The position numbers and the translations under genes were made by a program. Source: Microcella daejeonensis (GTDB lineage: Bacteria; Actinomycetota; Actinomycetes; Actinomycetales; Microbacteriaceae). Taken from it: 64,000 bases of DNA. Positions 8,436 to 16,087 of the stretch are shown here, in pieces. Below the pieces are notes generated by a model. It was not told where the DNA came from. It saw nothing but the letters and a program-made list of their open reading frames with translations, and made no database searches. Within the stretch, counting starts at the first letter, position 1. Each line of letters starts with the position of its first letter. The stretch lies in assembly GCF_026625045.1 (NCBI RefSeq), contig NZ_CP113089.1, positions 868,001 to 932,000 of the forward strand, given 5' to 3'.

Positions 8436-8441
8436 TAGCGT
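8436..8441 (+). promoter_or_regulatory. -10-like hexamer of leaderless histidine kinase gene
   Basis: TAGCGT ends exactly 6 nt before the ATG; the spacer gctggg is not a Shine-Dalgarno sequence. Confidence 0.55.
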
Positions 8442-8447
8442 GCTGGG

Positions 8448-9911
8448 ATGACCGCTGCCGATCTCGACCTCGACCCCGACGGCCGCTGGCGCCGGCCCCG
8501 GCCGGGGCGCGACGGCATGCGGGCCGACGCGCTGCTCGCGCTCGGCATCGCGGCGGGCGGCGCCTTCGCGGTCTGGCTCTACTCCTCGGCGAACTTCTTC
8601 GGCGACGGCGAGCCGCCCGAGGTGTGGGAGGCCGCCCTGATGATCCTCGGGTTCTCGGGCCCGCTCGTCTGGCGTCGCATCGCCCCGATCACGGTGACCG
8701 TCGTGATCTCGATCGTCTACTTCCTCGGCATCACGGCCGAGGTGCCCGAGGTGCTCTTCAGCAACATCGCGCTGTTCTCGGCCATGTACTCGATCGGGGC
8801 GTGGAGCCGCCACCGTCGCGCCGCTCTCATCAGCCGCATCGTCATCGTGATCGGCATGTTCGGGTGGCTGTTCTGGTCGACCACCCAGGCCGCGTTCGAC
8901 ACCTCGATGTTCGACGAGGAGTCCGGCGTCGGGCTCATCGCGCCCGGCGTCGCCTTCGGGCTCATCAGCGTCATCACCAACATCCTCTACTTCGCCGGGG
9001 CCTGGGCCTTCGGCGACCGGGCCTGGAACGCCGCGCGCGAGCGGGCCGAGCTGCGGGCCAGCACCGAGGAGCTCGCGCGCGAGCGGGAGCGCACGGCCGA
9101 GCAGGCGGTGGCCCTCGACCGCGTGCGCATCGGGCGCGAGCTGCACGACGTCGTCGCGCACCACGTCTCGGTCATGGGCATCCAGGCGGGAGCCGCCCGT
9201 CGCGCGCTCGCCGGCGGCCGACCCGACGCGACCGAGGCGGCCGTACGCTCGCTCGAGGCCATCGAGGGCTCGGCCCGGCAGGCCGTCGACGAGCTGCACC
9301 GGCTCGTGTCGACGCTGCGCCGCGCCGACGAGATCGTCGGCGCCGCGGAGGACGGCCCCAGCACCCGGGGCACCGCGCAGCTCGACTCGCTCGTCGCCGA
9401 GGTGCGCGGCACCGGCCGGGCCGCGGCGCTCTCGATCGTCGGCGAGCCCGTACCGCTCTCGCCCCTCATCGACACGACGCTCTACCGAGTGGCCCGCGAG
9501 GCCGTGACCAACAGCCTCAAGCACGCCGGCGCCTCGGCCGCGCTCGACGTGCGCCTGCGCTTCACCGAGCGGGCCGTCGAGCTCGAGGTCGCCGACACCG
9601 GGGTGGGGGCGCGCGGGATGCGGCCGGCGCCGCGCGCGGGCTCGGCCGCCGGATCCGGGGCCGGGGGCGGGCTCGGGCAGGTCGGCATGCGCGAGCGGCT
9701 CGCCGCCGTCGGCGGCACCCTCGAGGCGGGGCCCCGCAGCCGCGGGGGCTACCTCGTGCGAGCATCCGTGCCGCTCGTCGTGGCGGAGCCGACGGCGGAC
9801 GTCGCCCCGACCGGCGCCCCGTCGCCGTCCGCGCCCGCGGCGGCGCCCGCCCCGCCCGACCCGACGCCGAGCCCCGCATCCGGCGCCGCCTCCCCCGGAG
9901 CCCGCTCATGA
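8448..9911 (+). CDS. sensor histidine kinase, NarL/DesK-type (HisKA_3)
   Basis: 487 residues. Several membrane helices fill about 28-185, then a helical linker (190-222), the HisKA_3 dimerisation helix with phospho-acceptor His233 in GRELHDVVAHH, and an HATPase domain (N-box REAVTNSLKHAG, G-box DTGVGARG, then GLGQVGMRERLAAVGG). The last 60 residues are a Pro/Ala tail with no known role. There is no recognisable periplasmic sensor domain, so it probably senses a membrane signal. The stop overlaps the response regulator's ATG by 4 nt. The ABC exporter genes follow, suggesting an envelope stress or drug-response module. Confidence 0.93.
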   Translation: MTAADLDLDPDGRWRRPRPGRDGMRADALLALGIAAGGAFAVWLYSSANFFGDGEPPEVWEAALMILGFSGPLVWRRIAPITVTVVISIVYFLGITAEVPEVLFSNIALFSAMYSIGAWSRHRRAALISRIVIVIGMFGWLFWSTTQAAFDTSMFDEESGVGLIAPGVAFGLISVITNILYFAGAWAFGDRAWNAARERAELRASTEELARERERTAEQAVALDRVRIGRELHDVVAHHVSVMGIQAGAARRALAGGRPDATEAAVRSLEAIEGSARQAVDELHRLVSTLRRADEIVGAAEDGPSTRGTAQLDSLVAEVRGTGRAAALSIVGEPVPLSPLIDTTLYRVAREAVTNSLKHAGASAALDVRLRFTERAVELEVADTGVGARGMRPAPRAGSAAGSGAGGGLGQVGMRERLAAVGGTLEAGPRSRGGYLVRASVPLVVAEPTADVAPTGAPSPSAPAAAPAPPDPTPSPASGAASPGARS

Positions 9912-10624
9912 CCGCGATCCGCGTCCTCCTCGTCGACGACCACGACCTCGTGCGCATGGGCTTCCGCACGATCCTCGAATCGGAGCCCGGCATCGAGGTC
10001 GTCGGCGAGGCGCGCGACGGCGCCGAGGCCGTCCTCCGCGCCGCCGAGCTCGCCCCCGACGTCGTCTGCATGGACGTGCAGATGCCTGGCATGGACGGCC
10101 TCGAGGCGACGCGCCGCATCGTCGCCGATCGTTCCGCCCGCGAGGGGCGACAGGCGCGGGATGCTCCCGGCAGCGCCGCGACCGGCCCCGGCGTGCTCGT
10201 GCTCACCACCTTCGACCGCGACGACTACCTGTTCGCGGCGCTCGACGCGGGGGCCAGCGGGTTCCTGCTGAAGAACGCGAGCCCCGAGAAGCTCGTCGAC
10301 GCCGTGCAGGTCGTCGCGGCGGGCGACGCGCTGCTCGCGCCCGACGTCACCCGCCGCGTCATCGAGCGGGTGACGACCGAGCGCGAGGCCGCCCGTCCGG
10401 CCGATGAGCGCCTCGACGACCTCACCGAGCGCGAGACCGAGGTGCTGCGCCTGCTCGCCCGGGGTCGCAGCAACGCCGAGATCGCGGGCGAGCTCTGGCT
10501 CGGCGAGGCGACCGTCAAGACGCACGTCTCGAAGGTGCTCATGAAGCTCGGCCTGCGCGACCGCGTGCACGCGGTGGTCTTCGCCTACGAGAACGGCGTG
10601 GCCGTTCCCGGCGACCCGGCGTAG
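9908..10624 (+). CDS. NarL/FixJ family response regulator
   Basis: 238 residues. The receiver domain has acidic pocket Asp10-Asp11, phospho-acceptor Asp56 (VCMDVQMPGMDG) and conserved Lys122 (FLLKNA). The LuxR-type helix-turn-helix (LTERETEVLRLLARGRSNAEIA, ending TVKTHVSKVLMKLGLRDR) fills the C-terminus. A Gly/Ala/Arg-rich insert of about 20 residues (76-95) sits between helix 3 and strand 4, where relatives are usually shorter. It is coupled to the kinase by ATGA and is expected to control the adjacent ABC exporter or its own operon. Confidence 0.94.
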   Translation: MTAIRVLLVDDHDLVRMGFRTILESEPGIEVVGEARDGAEAVLRAAELAPDVVCMDVQMPGMDGLEATRRIVADRSAREGRQARDAPGSAATGPGVLVLTTFDRDDYLFAALDAGASGFLLKNASPEKLVDAVQVVAAGDALLAPDVTRRVIERVTTEREAARPADERLDDLTERETEVLRLLARGRSNAEIAGELWLGEATVKTHVSKVLMKLGLRDRVHAVVFAYENGVAVPGDPA

Positions 10625-10651
10625 GCGCGCCGCGCGTCGCCGCCCGGTGCG

Positions 10652-10699
10652 GGCCCGCGCGCGACCGCGCCTCGCGCCGCGCCTCGCGCCGCGCGGGCC
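10652..10699 (+). terminator. probable terminator after the response regulator
   Basis: A perfect 10-bp stem (ggcccgcgcg / cgcgcgggcc) begins 28 nt after the stop. Its 28-nt loop contains two copies of a 12-bp unit (cgcgcctcgcgc). There is no U-tract, as is common in actinobacteria. Confidence 0.55.
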
Positions 10700-10786
10700 A
10701 GCACCGCTCGTGAGCCCCGGCCGAGCATCCCGCCGCCGTGAGCTGCCCGCGATCAGGACGCGACAGCGGCATCACCGCGCGTCGCC

Positions 10787-10873
10787 GGCACGAATTCAGG
10801 CATCCGGAGCCTCACGACGGCGTGTCGTAGCTCAAGGTCGATCGACGCGCCGAGTCGTGCCTGAATTTGCGCC
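10787..10873. repeat. long imperfect inverted repeat in an intergenic region
   Basis: Outer arms ggcacgaattcaggca (10787-10802) and tgcctgaatttgcgcc (10858-10873) pair with a 10-bp perfect core (aattcaggca/tgcctgaatt). Inside, cacgacggcg and cgccgagtcgtg can extend the stem after a 10-nt bulge. No flanking duplication or transposase is seen. Confidence 0.6.
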
Positions 10874-11006
10874 AAGAGCGCGACTGACCGAGTCGACCCT
10901 GCGGCCTGTCGGACCGTCGAACCACCGCCGCACCCTCCCCCGCGAGGGGGAGCCCCGCACCGCACGACCACCCGCCAGACGGATGCCCGCGCGCACCCGC
11001 GCTCCC

Positions 11007-11012
11007 TACCGT
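11007..11012 (+). promoter_or_regulatory. -10-like element of the ABC exporter genes
   Basis: TACCGT lies 23 nt before the ATG, leaving a short leader that contains the ribosome binding site gaagggg. Confidence 0.45.
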
Positions 11013-11035
11013 GGTACCCGACGGAAGGGGCATCC

Positions 11036-11917
11036 ATGCTCGAGATCAGAGACGTGACCAAGCACTTCGGCGAGCGCCGCGCACTGGACTCGGTGAGCTT
11101 CACGGTCGGCGAGGGCCGGCTGACGGGGTTCGTCGGGGGCAACGGCGCCGGCAAGACGACGACCATGCGCATCATGCTCGGCGTGCTCGCCGCCGACAGC
11201 GGCACCGTCTCGCTCGACGGCCGACCGCTCACGGCCGACGACCGCCGCCGCTTCGGCTACATGCCCGAGGAGCGCGGGCTCTACCCGAAGATGAAGGTGC
11301 ACGAGCAGCTCGTCTACCTCGCGCGCCTGCGCGGGCTGCGCGCCGGCGACGCCGCGACGAAGGCCGATGACCTCATCGATCGCCTCGAGCTGACCGAGCG
11401 CCGCGACGAGCCGATCGAGAAGCTCTCGCTCGGCAACCAGCAGCGCGCGCAGATCGCCGCCGCCCTCGTGCACGACCCCGACGTGCTCGTGCTCGACGAG
11501 CCCTTCTCGGGCCTCGACCCGATGGCCGTCGAGACCGTGCTCGGGGTTCTCGCCGAGCGGGCGGCGCGAGGCGTGCCCGTGCTGTTCTCCAGCCACCAGC
11601 TCGACGTCGTCGAGCGGCTGTGCGACGACATCGTCGTGATCGCGGGCGGCAGCATCCGCGCCGCCGGCACCCGCGAGGAGCTGCGCGCGGCCAACGCCGG
11701 CAAGCAGTGGGAGCTGCAGGTCGCCGACGACGCCGCCTGGGTGCGCGAGCTGCCCGACGTCGACGTCGTCGAGTTCGACGGCGGCTACGTGCTGTTCGAG
11801 GCCGAGCCCGCCGGCGCGCAGTCGGTGCTGCAGCACGCGGCCCGCCGCGGCGAGGTGCACCGCTTCGCGCCGCGCCGCCCCACCCTGACCGAGATCTTCC
11901 GAGAGGTCGTGCAGTGA
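11036..11917 (+). CDS. ABC transporter ATP-binding protein (NatA-like)
   Basis: 293 residues. It has Walker A GGNGAGKTT (34-42), signature SLGNQQRAQ (131-139), Walker B LVLDEP (151-156) and the switch His in SSHQLD. The C-terminal 70 residues form the extra domain seen in CcmA/NatA-type exporters. With the next gene it should form an ABC-2 exporter. The start is preceded by gaagggg. The stop overlaps the permease start by 1 nt (TGATG). It follows the two-component genes by 411 bp, so regulation by that system is plausible but not shown. Confidence 0.93.
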   Translation: MLEIRDVTKHFGERRALDSVSFTVGEGRLTGFVGGNGAGKTTTMRIMLGVLAADSGTVSLDGRPLTADDRRRFGYMPEERGLYPKMKVHEQLVYLARLRGLRAGDAATKADDLIDRLELTERRDEPIEKLSLGNQQRAQIAAALVHDPDVLVLDEPFSGLDPMAVETVLGVLAERAARGVPVLFSSHQLDVVERLCDDIVVIAGGSIRAAGTREELRAANAGKQWELQVADDAAWVRELPDVDVVEFDGGYVLFEAEPAGAQSVLQHAARRGEVHRFAPRRPTLTEIFREVVQ

Positions 11918-13101
11918 TGACCACCACGCAGAACCGCCCCCAGAACCCGGCGCCGAACCCCCGGTCGAGCGCCGCCGAGGAGCGCGCGAACCGCAACGCG
12001 GCCGCCCCGCGCCTCAGCTTCCCGAGCGCGGTCGGACTCGTCGCCGGCCGCGAGATCACCAGCCGCATCCGCTCGAAGTCGTTCATCATCTCGACGGTGA
12101 TCCTGCTCGTGGCGGTGCTCGCCTCGATCGTCGTGAGCGGCCTCGTGAGCCGCACGGCCGGCGACGACACGACGCCGGTCGCGGCGGTCGGCGGCGTCGC
12201 CTCCGTCTTCGACGAGGTCGAGGGCTACGAGGTCACCGACGTCGGCTCGGTCGCCGAGGCCGAGGCGCTCGTCGAGGAGGGCGAGGTCGATGCCGCCGTC
12301 GTTCCCGTCGAGAACCCCGTCGAGGGCGGGCCGACCGTCGAGGTCATCGCGCTGGAGTCGGCGCCCGGCGGGCTGCTGCAGGCGCTCGCCATCACTCCCG
12401 AGGTGCGGCTGCTCGAACCGGCCCCGGCCGAGAGCGTCTTCGGCTACCTCGTGGCCTTCGGGTTCGGGCTGCTGTTCCTCTTCGCCGCGAGCACCTTCGG
12501 CGGCACGATCGCGCAGAGCGTCGTGGAGGAGAAGCAGACCCGCATCGTCGAGATCCTGCTCTCCGCCGTGCCGGCCCGGGCGCTGCTGGCGGGCAAGGTG
12601 CTCGGCAACTCCGTGCTCGCGCTGGGGCAGATCGTGGCGATCGCCGTGCTCGCCGCGGTCGGTCTGATGGTGATCGGGCAGGACGTGCTGCTGAGCGACC
12701 TGGGCCCCTCGGTGCTGTGGTTCCTGGTCTTCTTCGCCATCGGGTTCGTGCTGCTGGCCTCGATGTACGCGGCTGCGGCATCCCTCGTCAGCCGCATGGA
12801 GGACACCGGTGCGGTGCTCGCCCCGCTCATCTACCTCGTGATGGTGCCGTACTTCCTGGTCATCTTCTTCTACGAGAACGACCTGGTGCTGACGATCATG
12901 TCGTACGTGCCGTTCTCCGCCCCGGTCGGGATGCCCATGCGCGTCTTCCTCGGAAGCGCCCAGTGGTGGGAGCCCCTGGTCTCGCTCGTGGTGCTCGCCG
13001 TCTCGACCGCGCTCGTGGTCGCCCTCGGCGCCCGGATCTACCAGAACTCGCTGCTGCGCACGGGCGGCCGCGTCAAGCTCACCGAGGCCCTCAAGGGCTG
13101 A
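11917..13101 (+). CDS. ABC-2 type permease (NatB-like)
   Basis: 394 residues. After a disordered N-terminus, one helix near 50-70 (SKSFIISTVILLVAVLASIV) is followed by an extracytoplasmic domain of about 110 residues, then five or six clustered helices starting at FGYLVAFGFGLLFLFAAS. The sequence AQSVVEEKQTRIVEILLSAV is the typical ABC-2 cytoplasmic coupling segment. NatB-like permeases export sodium, peptides or drugs; the substrate here is unknown. Start overlaps the ATPase stop by 1 nt, so the subunits are translated together. Confidence 0.92.
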   Translation: MTTTQNRPQNPAPNPRSSAAEERANRNAAAPRLSFPSAVGLVAGREITSRIRSKSFIISTVILLVAVLASIVVSGLVSRTAGDDTTPVAAVGGVASVFDEVEGYEVTDVGSVAEAEALVEEGEVDAAVVPVENPVEGGPTVEVIALESAPGGLLQALAITPEVRLLEPAPAESVFGYLVAFGFGLLFLFAASTFGGTIAQSVVEEKQTRIVEILLSAVPARALLAGKVLGNSVLALGQIVAIAVLAAVGLMVIGQDVLLSDLGPSVLWFLVFFAIGFVLLASMYAAAASLVSRMEDTGAVLAPLIYLVMVPYFLVIFFYENDLVLTIMSYVPFSAPVGMPMRVFLGSAQWWEPLVSLVVLAVSTALVVALGARIYQNSLLRTGGRVKLTEALKG

Positions 13102-13116
13102 GCGGGAGAGGTCGGC

Positions 13117-13146
13117 GGTGGTCGGGTGCGGGCGCGCTCGACCACC
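13117..13146 (+). terminator. possible terminator after the ABC exporter genes
   Basis: An 8-bp perfect stem (ggtggtcg/cgaccacc) with a 14-nt loop starts 15 nt after the permease stop; no U-tract. Confidence 0.45.
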
Positions 13147-13280
13147 ATCGGCGGGAATGCTGGGCGCGGGAGCGCCGTTGGCTCAGGGGCGGCGTCGCGG
13201 AAGCGGCGCCGTTCCTGTTCCCTCCGTCGCGTCCCCGGCATCCTGGGGCCCGACGATCCCGCGCACCCTGGAGCGACGAC

Positions 13281-13868
13281 ATGAGCCTCACCACCACCCG
13301 CCGGGCCGAGACCGCGGCCCCCATCCTCGACGTGCTCGCCGAGCGGTGGAGCACCCGCGCCTTCGCCGGCTCGCCCGCCGTCGACGCCGCCGCCATCGAC
13401 GCCATGCTCGAGGCCGCCCGCTGGAGCCCCTCGGCCAACAACTCGCAGCCGTGGCGCTTCGTCGTCGCCCCGCGCGGATCCTCCGCCTTCGACACGATCG
13501 TCGAGCACCTCGTCGGCTTCAACCGCGACTGGGCGCAGCACGCCCCGCTGCTCATCGCCGGACTGATCGAGCCCGTCGGCTCCGACGGCCGCGACCGGCC
13601 CCTCGCCCTGCACGACCTCGGCCAGGCGATGGCCCACCTCAGCGTGCAGGCGCACGCCGACGGCCTGCTCGTGCACCAGATGGCCGGTCTCGACGCGGCG
13701 GGCCTGCACACCGCGCTCGGCCTCGACGCGGGCCTGCAGCTGGTGACGGTGAGCGCGATCGGCGCCCTCGGCGATGCGGATGCTCTGCCCGAGGCCCTGC
13801 GCGAGCGCGAGACCGCGCCGCGCACGCGCCTCGAGCGCGCCGAGCTCGTGGTGCTCGACGGGCGCTGA
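13281..13868 (+). CDS. nitroreductase family protein
   Basis: 195 residues, the usual length. The FMN-binding signature is clear at the N-terminus: RWSTRAFAGSP and ARWSPSANNSQPWRFVVA, with Arg and Ser/Asn contacts to FMN phosphate. The C-terminal half includes the helix ALHDLGQAMAHLSVQAHADGL. Such FMN enzymes reduce nitro-aromatics, quinones or similar compounds with NAD(P)H; the natural substrate is unknown. It lies 179 bp after the ABC permease, beyond a hairpin, so it is probably its own unit. Confidence 0.9.
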   Translation: MSLTTTRRAETAAPILDVLAERWSTRAFAGSPAVDAAAIDAMLEAARWSPSANNSQPWRFVVAPRGSSAFDTIVEHLVGFNRDWAQHAPLLIAGLIEPVGSDGRDRPLALHDLGQAMAHLSVQAHADGLLVHQMAGLDAAGLHTALGLDAGLQLVTVSAIGALGDADALPEALRERETAPRTRLERAELVVLDGR

Positions 13869-13920
13869 GCAGGGCATCCCGAACCGCGCACGGCCGCGCG
13901 CCCGGGCCGCGGGACGGTGG

Positions 13921-13926
13921 GAGAAT
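13921..13926 (+). promoter_or_regulatory. -10-like hexamer of leaderless threonine aldolase gene
   Basis: GAGAAT ends exactly 6 nt before the GTG start. Confidence 0.45.
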
Positions 13927-13932
13927 GAACGC

Positions 13933-15006
13933 GTGACGCGACTTCATGACATCGGCTACCGGGGCTTCGCCAGCGACAACTACGCGGGGGTGCACCCCGA
14001 GGTGCTGCAGGCCATCGCCGAGGCCAATGAGGGCCACCAGATCGCCTACGGCGAGGATCAGTACACCGCCCGCCTGGCCGAGGTCGTGAAGGCCGAGTTC
14101 GGCGAGCAGGCCGAGGTGTTCCCGGTGTTCAACGGCACGGGCGCGAACGTGCTCGCGCTCACCGCGCTCATGCCGCGCTGGGGCGCCGTCATCGCGAGCG
14201 GCACGGCGCACATCCACACCGACGAGGGCGGGGCGCCCGAGCGCGTCAGCGGCCTCAAGCTCTTCACCGTGCCGACTCCCGACGGCAAGCTGACGCCCGA
14301 GCTGGTCGACACGGAGGCCTTCGGCTGGGGCGACGAGCACCGCGCCCAGCCTCTCGCCGTGAGCATCACCAACACCACCGAGGTCGGCACCGTCTACACG
14401 CCCGAGGAGGTGCGCGCCCTCGCCGACCACGCGCACGAGCGCGGCATGGCCCTGCACCTCGACGGCGCCCGCGTCTGGAACGCCGCCGCCGCCCTCGGCA
14501 CTCCCCTGCGCGCCTTCACGGCCGATGCGGGCGTCGACGTGCTCTCGCTCGGCGGCACCAAGAACGGCCTGCTCGGCGCCGAGGCGATCGTCGTGCTCGA
14601 CCCCTCCCGCGTCGACGGCCTCGTGTACCTGCGCAAGATGAACATGCAGCTCGCGAGCAAGATGCGCTTCATCTCGGCGCAGCTGCTCACCCTGTTCGAC
14701 GACGGTCTGGGCATCCGCTCGGCGTCGCACGCGAACGCCATGGCCGCGCGCCTGCGAGCCGGCCTCGAGGGGATGCTCGCCGCAGGCGTCGTGCCCGCCG
14801 ACTCGCTCGGCTTCAGCCAGGCGACCCGGGCCAATGCCGTCTTCGCGCTGCTCGCCAACGACGCCGCCGACCGGATCCGCGAGCGCTTCCGCTTCTACGA
14901 CTGGGATCGCGCCGCCGGCGAGGTCCGCTGGATGTGCGCCTTCGACACCACCGAGGCCGACATCGACGCGTTCCTCGCGGTCGTGCGCGAGGAGCTCACG
15001 CGCTAG
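13933..15006 (+). CDS. low-specificity threonine aldolase family protein (PLP-dependent)
   Basis: 357 residues. This fold-type I PLP enzyme cleaves threonine-like beta-hydroxy amino acids to glycine and an aldehyde. Visible features: N-terminal FASDNYAGVHPEVL, FNGTGANVLAL (cofactor phosphate loop, 66-76), His93 stacking on PLP in TAHIHTDEGG, LHLDGARVWN (Asp177) and the Schiff-base Lys210 in SLGGTKNGLLGAE. The start is GTG; an in-frame alternative upstream has no support. The stop overlaps the convergent erm stop in the shared bases CTAG. Confidence 0.92.
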   Translation: MTRLHDIGYRGFASDNYAGVHPEVLQAIAEANEGHQIAYGEDQYTARLAEVVKAEFGEQAEVFPVFNGTGANVLALTALMPRWGAVIASGTAHIHTDEGGAPERVSGLKLFTVPTPDGKLTPELVDTEAFGWGDEHRAQPLAVSITNTTEVGTVYTPEEVRALADHAHERGMALHLDGARVWNAAAALGTPLRAFTADAGVDVLSLGGTKNGLLGAEAIVVLDPSRVDGLVYLRKMNMQLASKMRFISAQLLTLFDDGLGIRSASHANAMAARLRAGLEGMLAAGVVPADSLGFSQATRANAVFALLANDAADRIRERFRFYDWDRAAGEVRWMCAFDTTEADIDAFLAVVREELTR

Positions 15007-15833
15007 CGAGGCCGCCTCGCCCAGAGGAGCCCCCACTGCTCGGCGGTGATGCGCGAGACCGCGCGCTCGGCGTCGATCCCCGCGCGTCGGCACCGCTCCC
15101 TCGCGGCACGCCGCCCGGTACCGTCGACCCGCGCGAGTGCCAGCGCCGCCGCCCCCGGCACCGAGAAGACCGCACCGACCCAGCGCTGGTAGGCGACGCG
15201 GTCGGCGGACGGCACGATCGGGGCGCGTCGGCGGTCGATGAGCAGGAGTGCGGCATCCACCGCCGGTCGCGGGCGGAACGCCGTCGAGGGGATGCGGCGG
15301 TCGACGCGGAAGGCGAACCACGGCGACCACTGGGCGGTCAGCTGACTGCCTCCGCCGATGCCCGCCCGTCGACGCGCAGCCTCCCACTGCATGATGAGCA
15401 CCGCGCTCGTCCAGTGCTCGGCGGCGAGCAGTCGCCGCAGGGCCGCGGTCGTCAGGTGGAACGGCAGATTGCCGACGACGACGTGGGGCGCTCGGGGCAG
15501 CGCGGCCGTCAGCAGATCGCCTTGCACGACGCGGACGGCGGCGGGCAGGCGCGAGCGGAGGGCATCGGCGCGGCGGGGGTCGAGCTCGATCGCCGTGAGC
15601 GACCGCCCGAGGCCCGCGAGAGGGGCCGTCAGCCGCCCGGTGCCGGCCGCGAGTTCGACGATCGGCCCGCGCGTCGCGGCGGCCGCGTCGACGACGGCGC
15701 GGATGGTGCGCGCGTCGACGAGGTCGTTCTGGCCGAGGTCATGGCGCCGGCTCAGCGGGTGGCCGCCGCCGTCGGCGGCGGTTCGCGGGGTGGACGGGCG
15801 CGGGGATGATGACGCGGGGCGTCGACGAGACAT
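15003..15833 (-). CDS. erm: Erm-type 23S rRNA (adenine-N6) methyltransferase
   Basis: 276 residues. The enzyme is expected to methylate A2058 of 23S rRNA and so protect against macrolide, lincosamide and streptogramin B antibiotics. Motifs: Erm/KsgA entry GQNDLVD (34-40), SAM motif VELAAGTGRLT (59-69), IELD (82-85), QGDLL (104-108) and catalytic NLPFHLTT (122-129). KsgA is excluded by the short Arg-rich C-terminus and the lone N-terminal basic tail typical of actinobacterial Erm. The ribosome binding site ggagc lies 4 nt from the ATG and can be sequestered in a hairpin. A candidate leader peptide lies 136 nt upstream. I cannot assign an Erm class. Confidence 0.88.
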   Translation of the reverse strand: MSRRRPASSSPRPSTPRTAADGGGHPLSRRHDLGQNDLVDARTIRAVVDAAAATRGPIVELAAGTGRLTAPLAGLGRSLTAIELDPRRADALRSRLPAAVRVVQGDLLTAALPRAPHVVVGNLPFHLTTAALRRLLAAEHWTSAVLIMQWEAARRRAGIGGGSQLTAQWSPWFAFRVDRRIPSTAFRPRPAVDAALLLIDRRRAPIVPSADRVAYQRWVGAVFSVPGAAALALARVDGTGRRAARERCRRAGIDAERAVSRITAEQWGLLWARRPR

Positions 15834-15969
15834 GGGTGCTCCGTTGCTCAGAAGGAGCCGGACAGCACTCAGAGGCTGCGCCGGCGATGACCGGGAGAAC
15901 GGTCGAGCACGGAGGACCGACGCGACATCGGTCGCGGTCGGACTTCGAGGGGAGGGGTCGCGCTCGCCG
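15834..15969 (-). promoter_or_regulatory. candidate attenuator between leader peptide and erm
   Basis: The 136-nt spacer can form, by eye: stem A (15917-15941; ccga-c-cgcgac / gtcgcg-tcgg, one bulge, 4-nt loop), stem B (15889-15904; gaccg/cggtc, 6-nt loop) and a competing helix joining the 3' arm of A to the 5' arm of B (15915-15919 with 15900-15904). The erm ribosome binding site ggagc (15838-15842) can pair with gctcc at 15854-15858. Mutually exclusive pairing plus a hidden ribosome binding site is the layout of translational attenuation. Confidence 0.5.
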
Positions 15970-16008
15970 TTAGCGGCGGCGCCACCGGATCAGCGTCGTG
16001 TAATCCAT
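15970..16008 (-). CDS. candidate 12-residue Erm leader peptide
   Basis: ATG to TAA encodes MDYTTLIRWRRR. It lies directly upstream of erm on the same strand. The RWR triplet fits the +X+ motif (Arg/Lys-X-Arg/Lys) known to make macrolide-bound ribosomes stall on Erm leader peptides such as ErmDL. A -10-like TAGCGT ends 10 nt before the ATG, so transcription would start about 3 nt upstream and the leader would be nearly leaderless. No other evidence of translation is available from sequence alone. Confidence 0.55.
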   Translation of the reverse strand: MDYTTLIRWRRR

Positions 16009-16018
16009 GATGGCCTCG

Positions 16019-16024
16019 ACGCTA
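16019..16024 (-). promoter_or_regulatory. -10-like element of the erm leader transcript
   Basis: TAGCGT on the minus strand, with a ccgct/agcgg inverted repeat just upstream, inside the expected -35/-10 spacer. It lies in the 79-bp gap shared with divergent fadD. Confidence 0.4.
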
Positions 16025-16075
16025 GCACCGCTCGTGAGCGGAACTCCACCCGAGCGGCCTCCCGGCTCGACCGGG

Positions 16076-16081
16076 CAGAAT
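16076..16081 (+). promoter_or_regulatory. -10-like hexamer of leaderless acyl-CoA ligase gene
   Basis: CAGAAT ends exactly 6 nt before the ATG. Confidence 0.45.
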
Positions 16082-16087
16082 GCGGGG

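Larger units (their letters stand above)
10625..11035. other. 411-bp non-coding stretch between response regulator and ABC exporter
   Basis: I see no convincing gene here. It holds a G+C-rich hairpin just after the regulator stop (10652-10699), a long imperfect inverted repeat (10787-10873) and the presumed promoter of the ABC genes (11007-11012). Sequence around 10790-10870 is visibly less GC-rich than its surroundings. Confidence 0.6.

Noticed and set aside
15003..15833. Assignment of the methyltransferase as KsgA (16S rRNA dimethyltransferase)
   Set aside because: KsgA is usually near ispE and has a larger C-terminal domain. The Arg-rich tail, basic N-terminus and the leader-peptide arrangement favour Erm.
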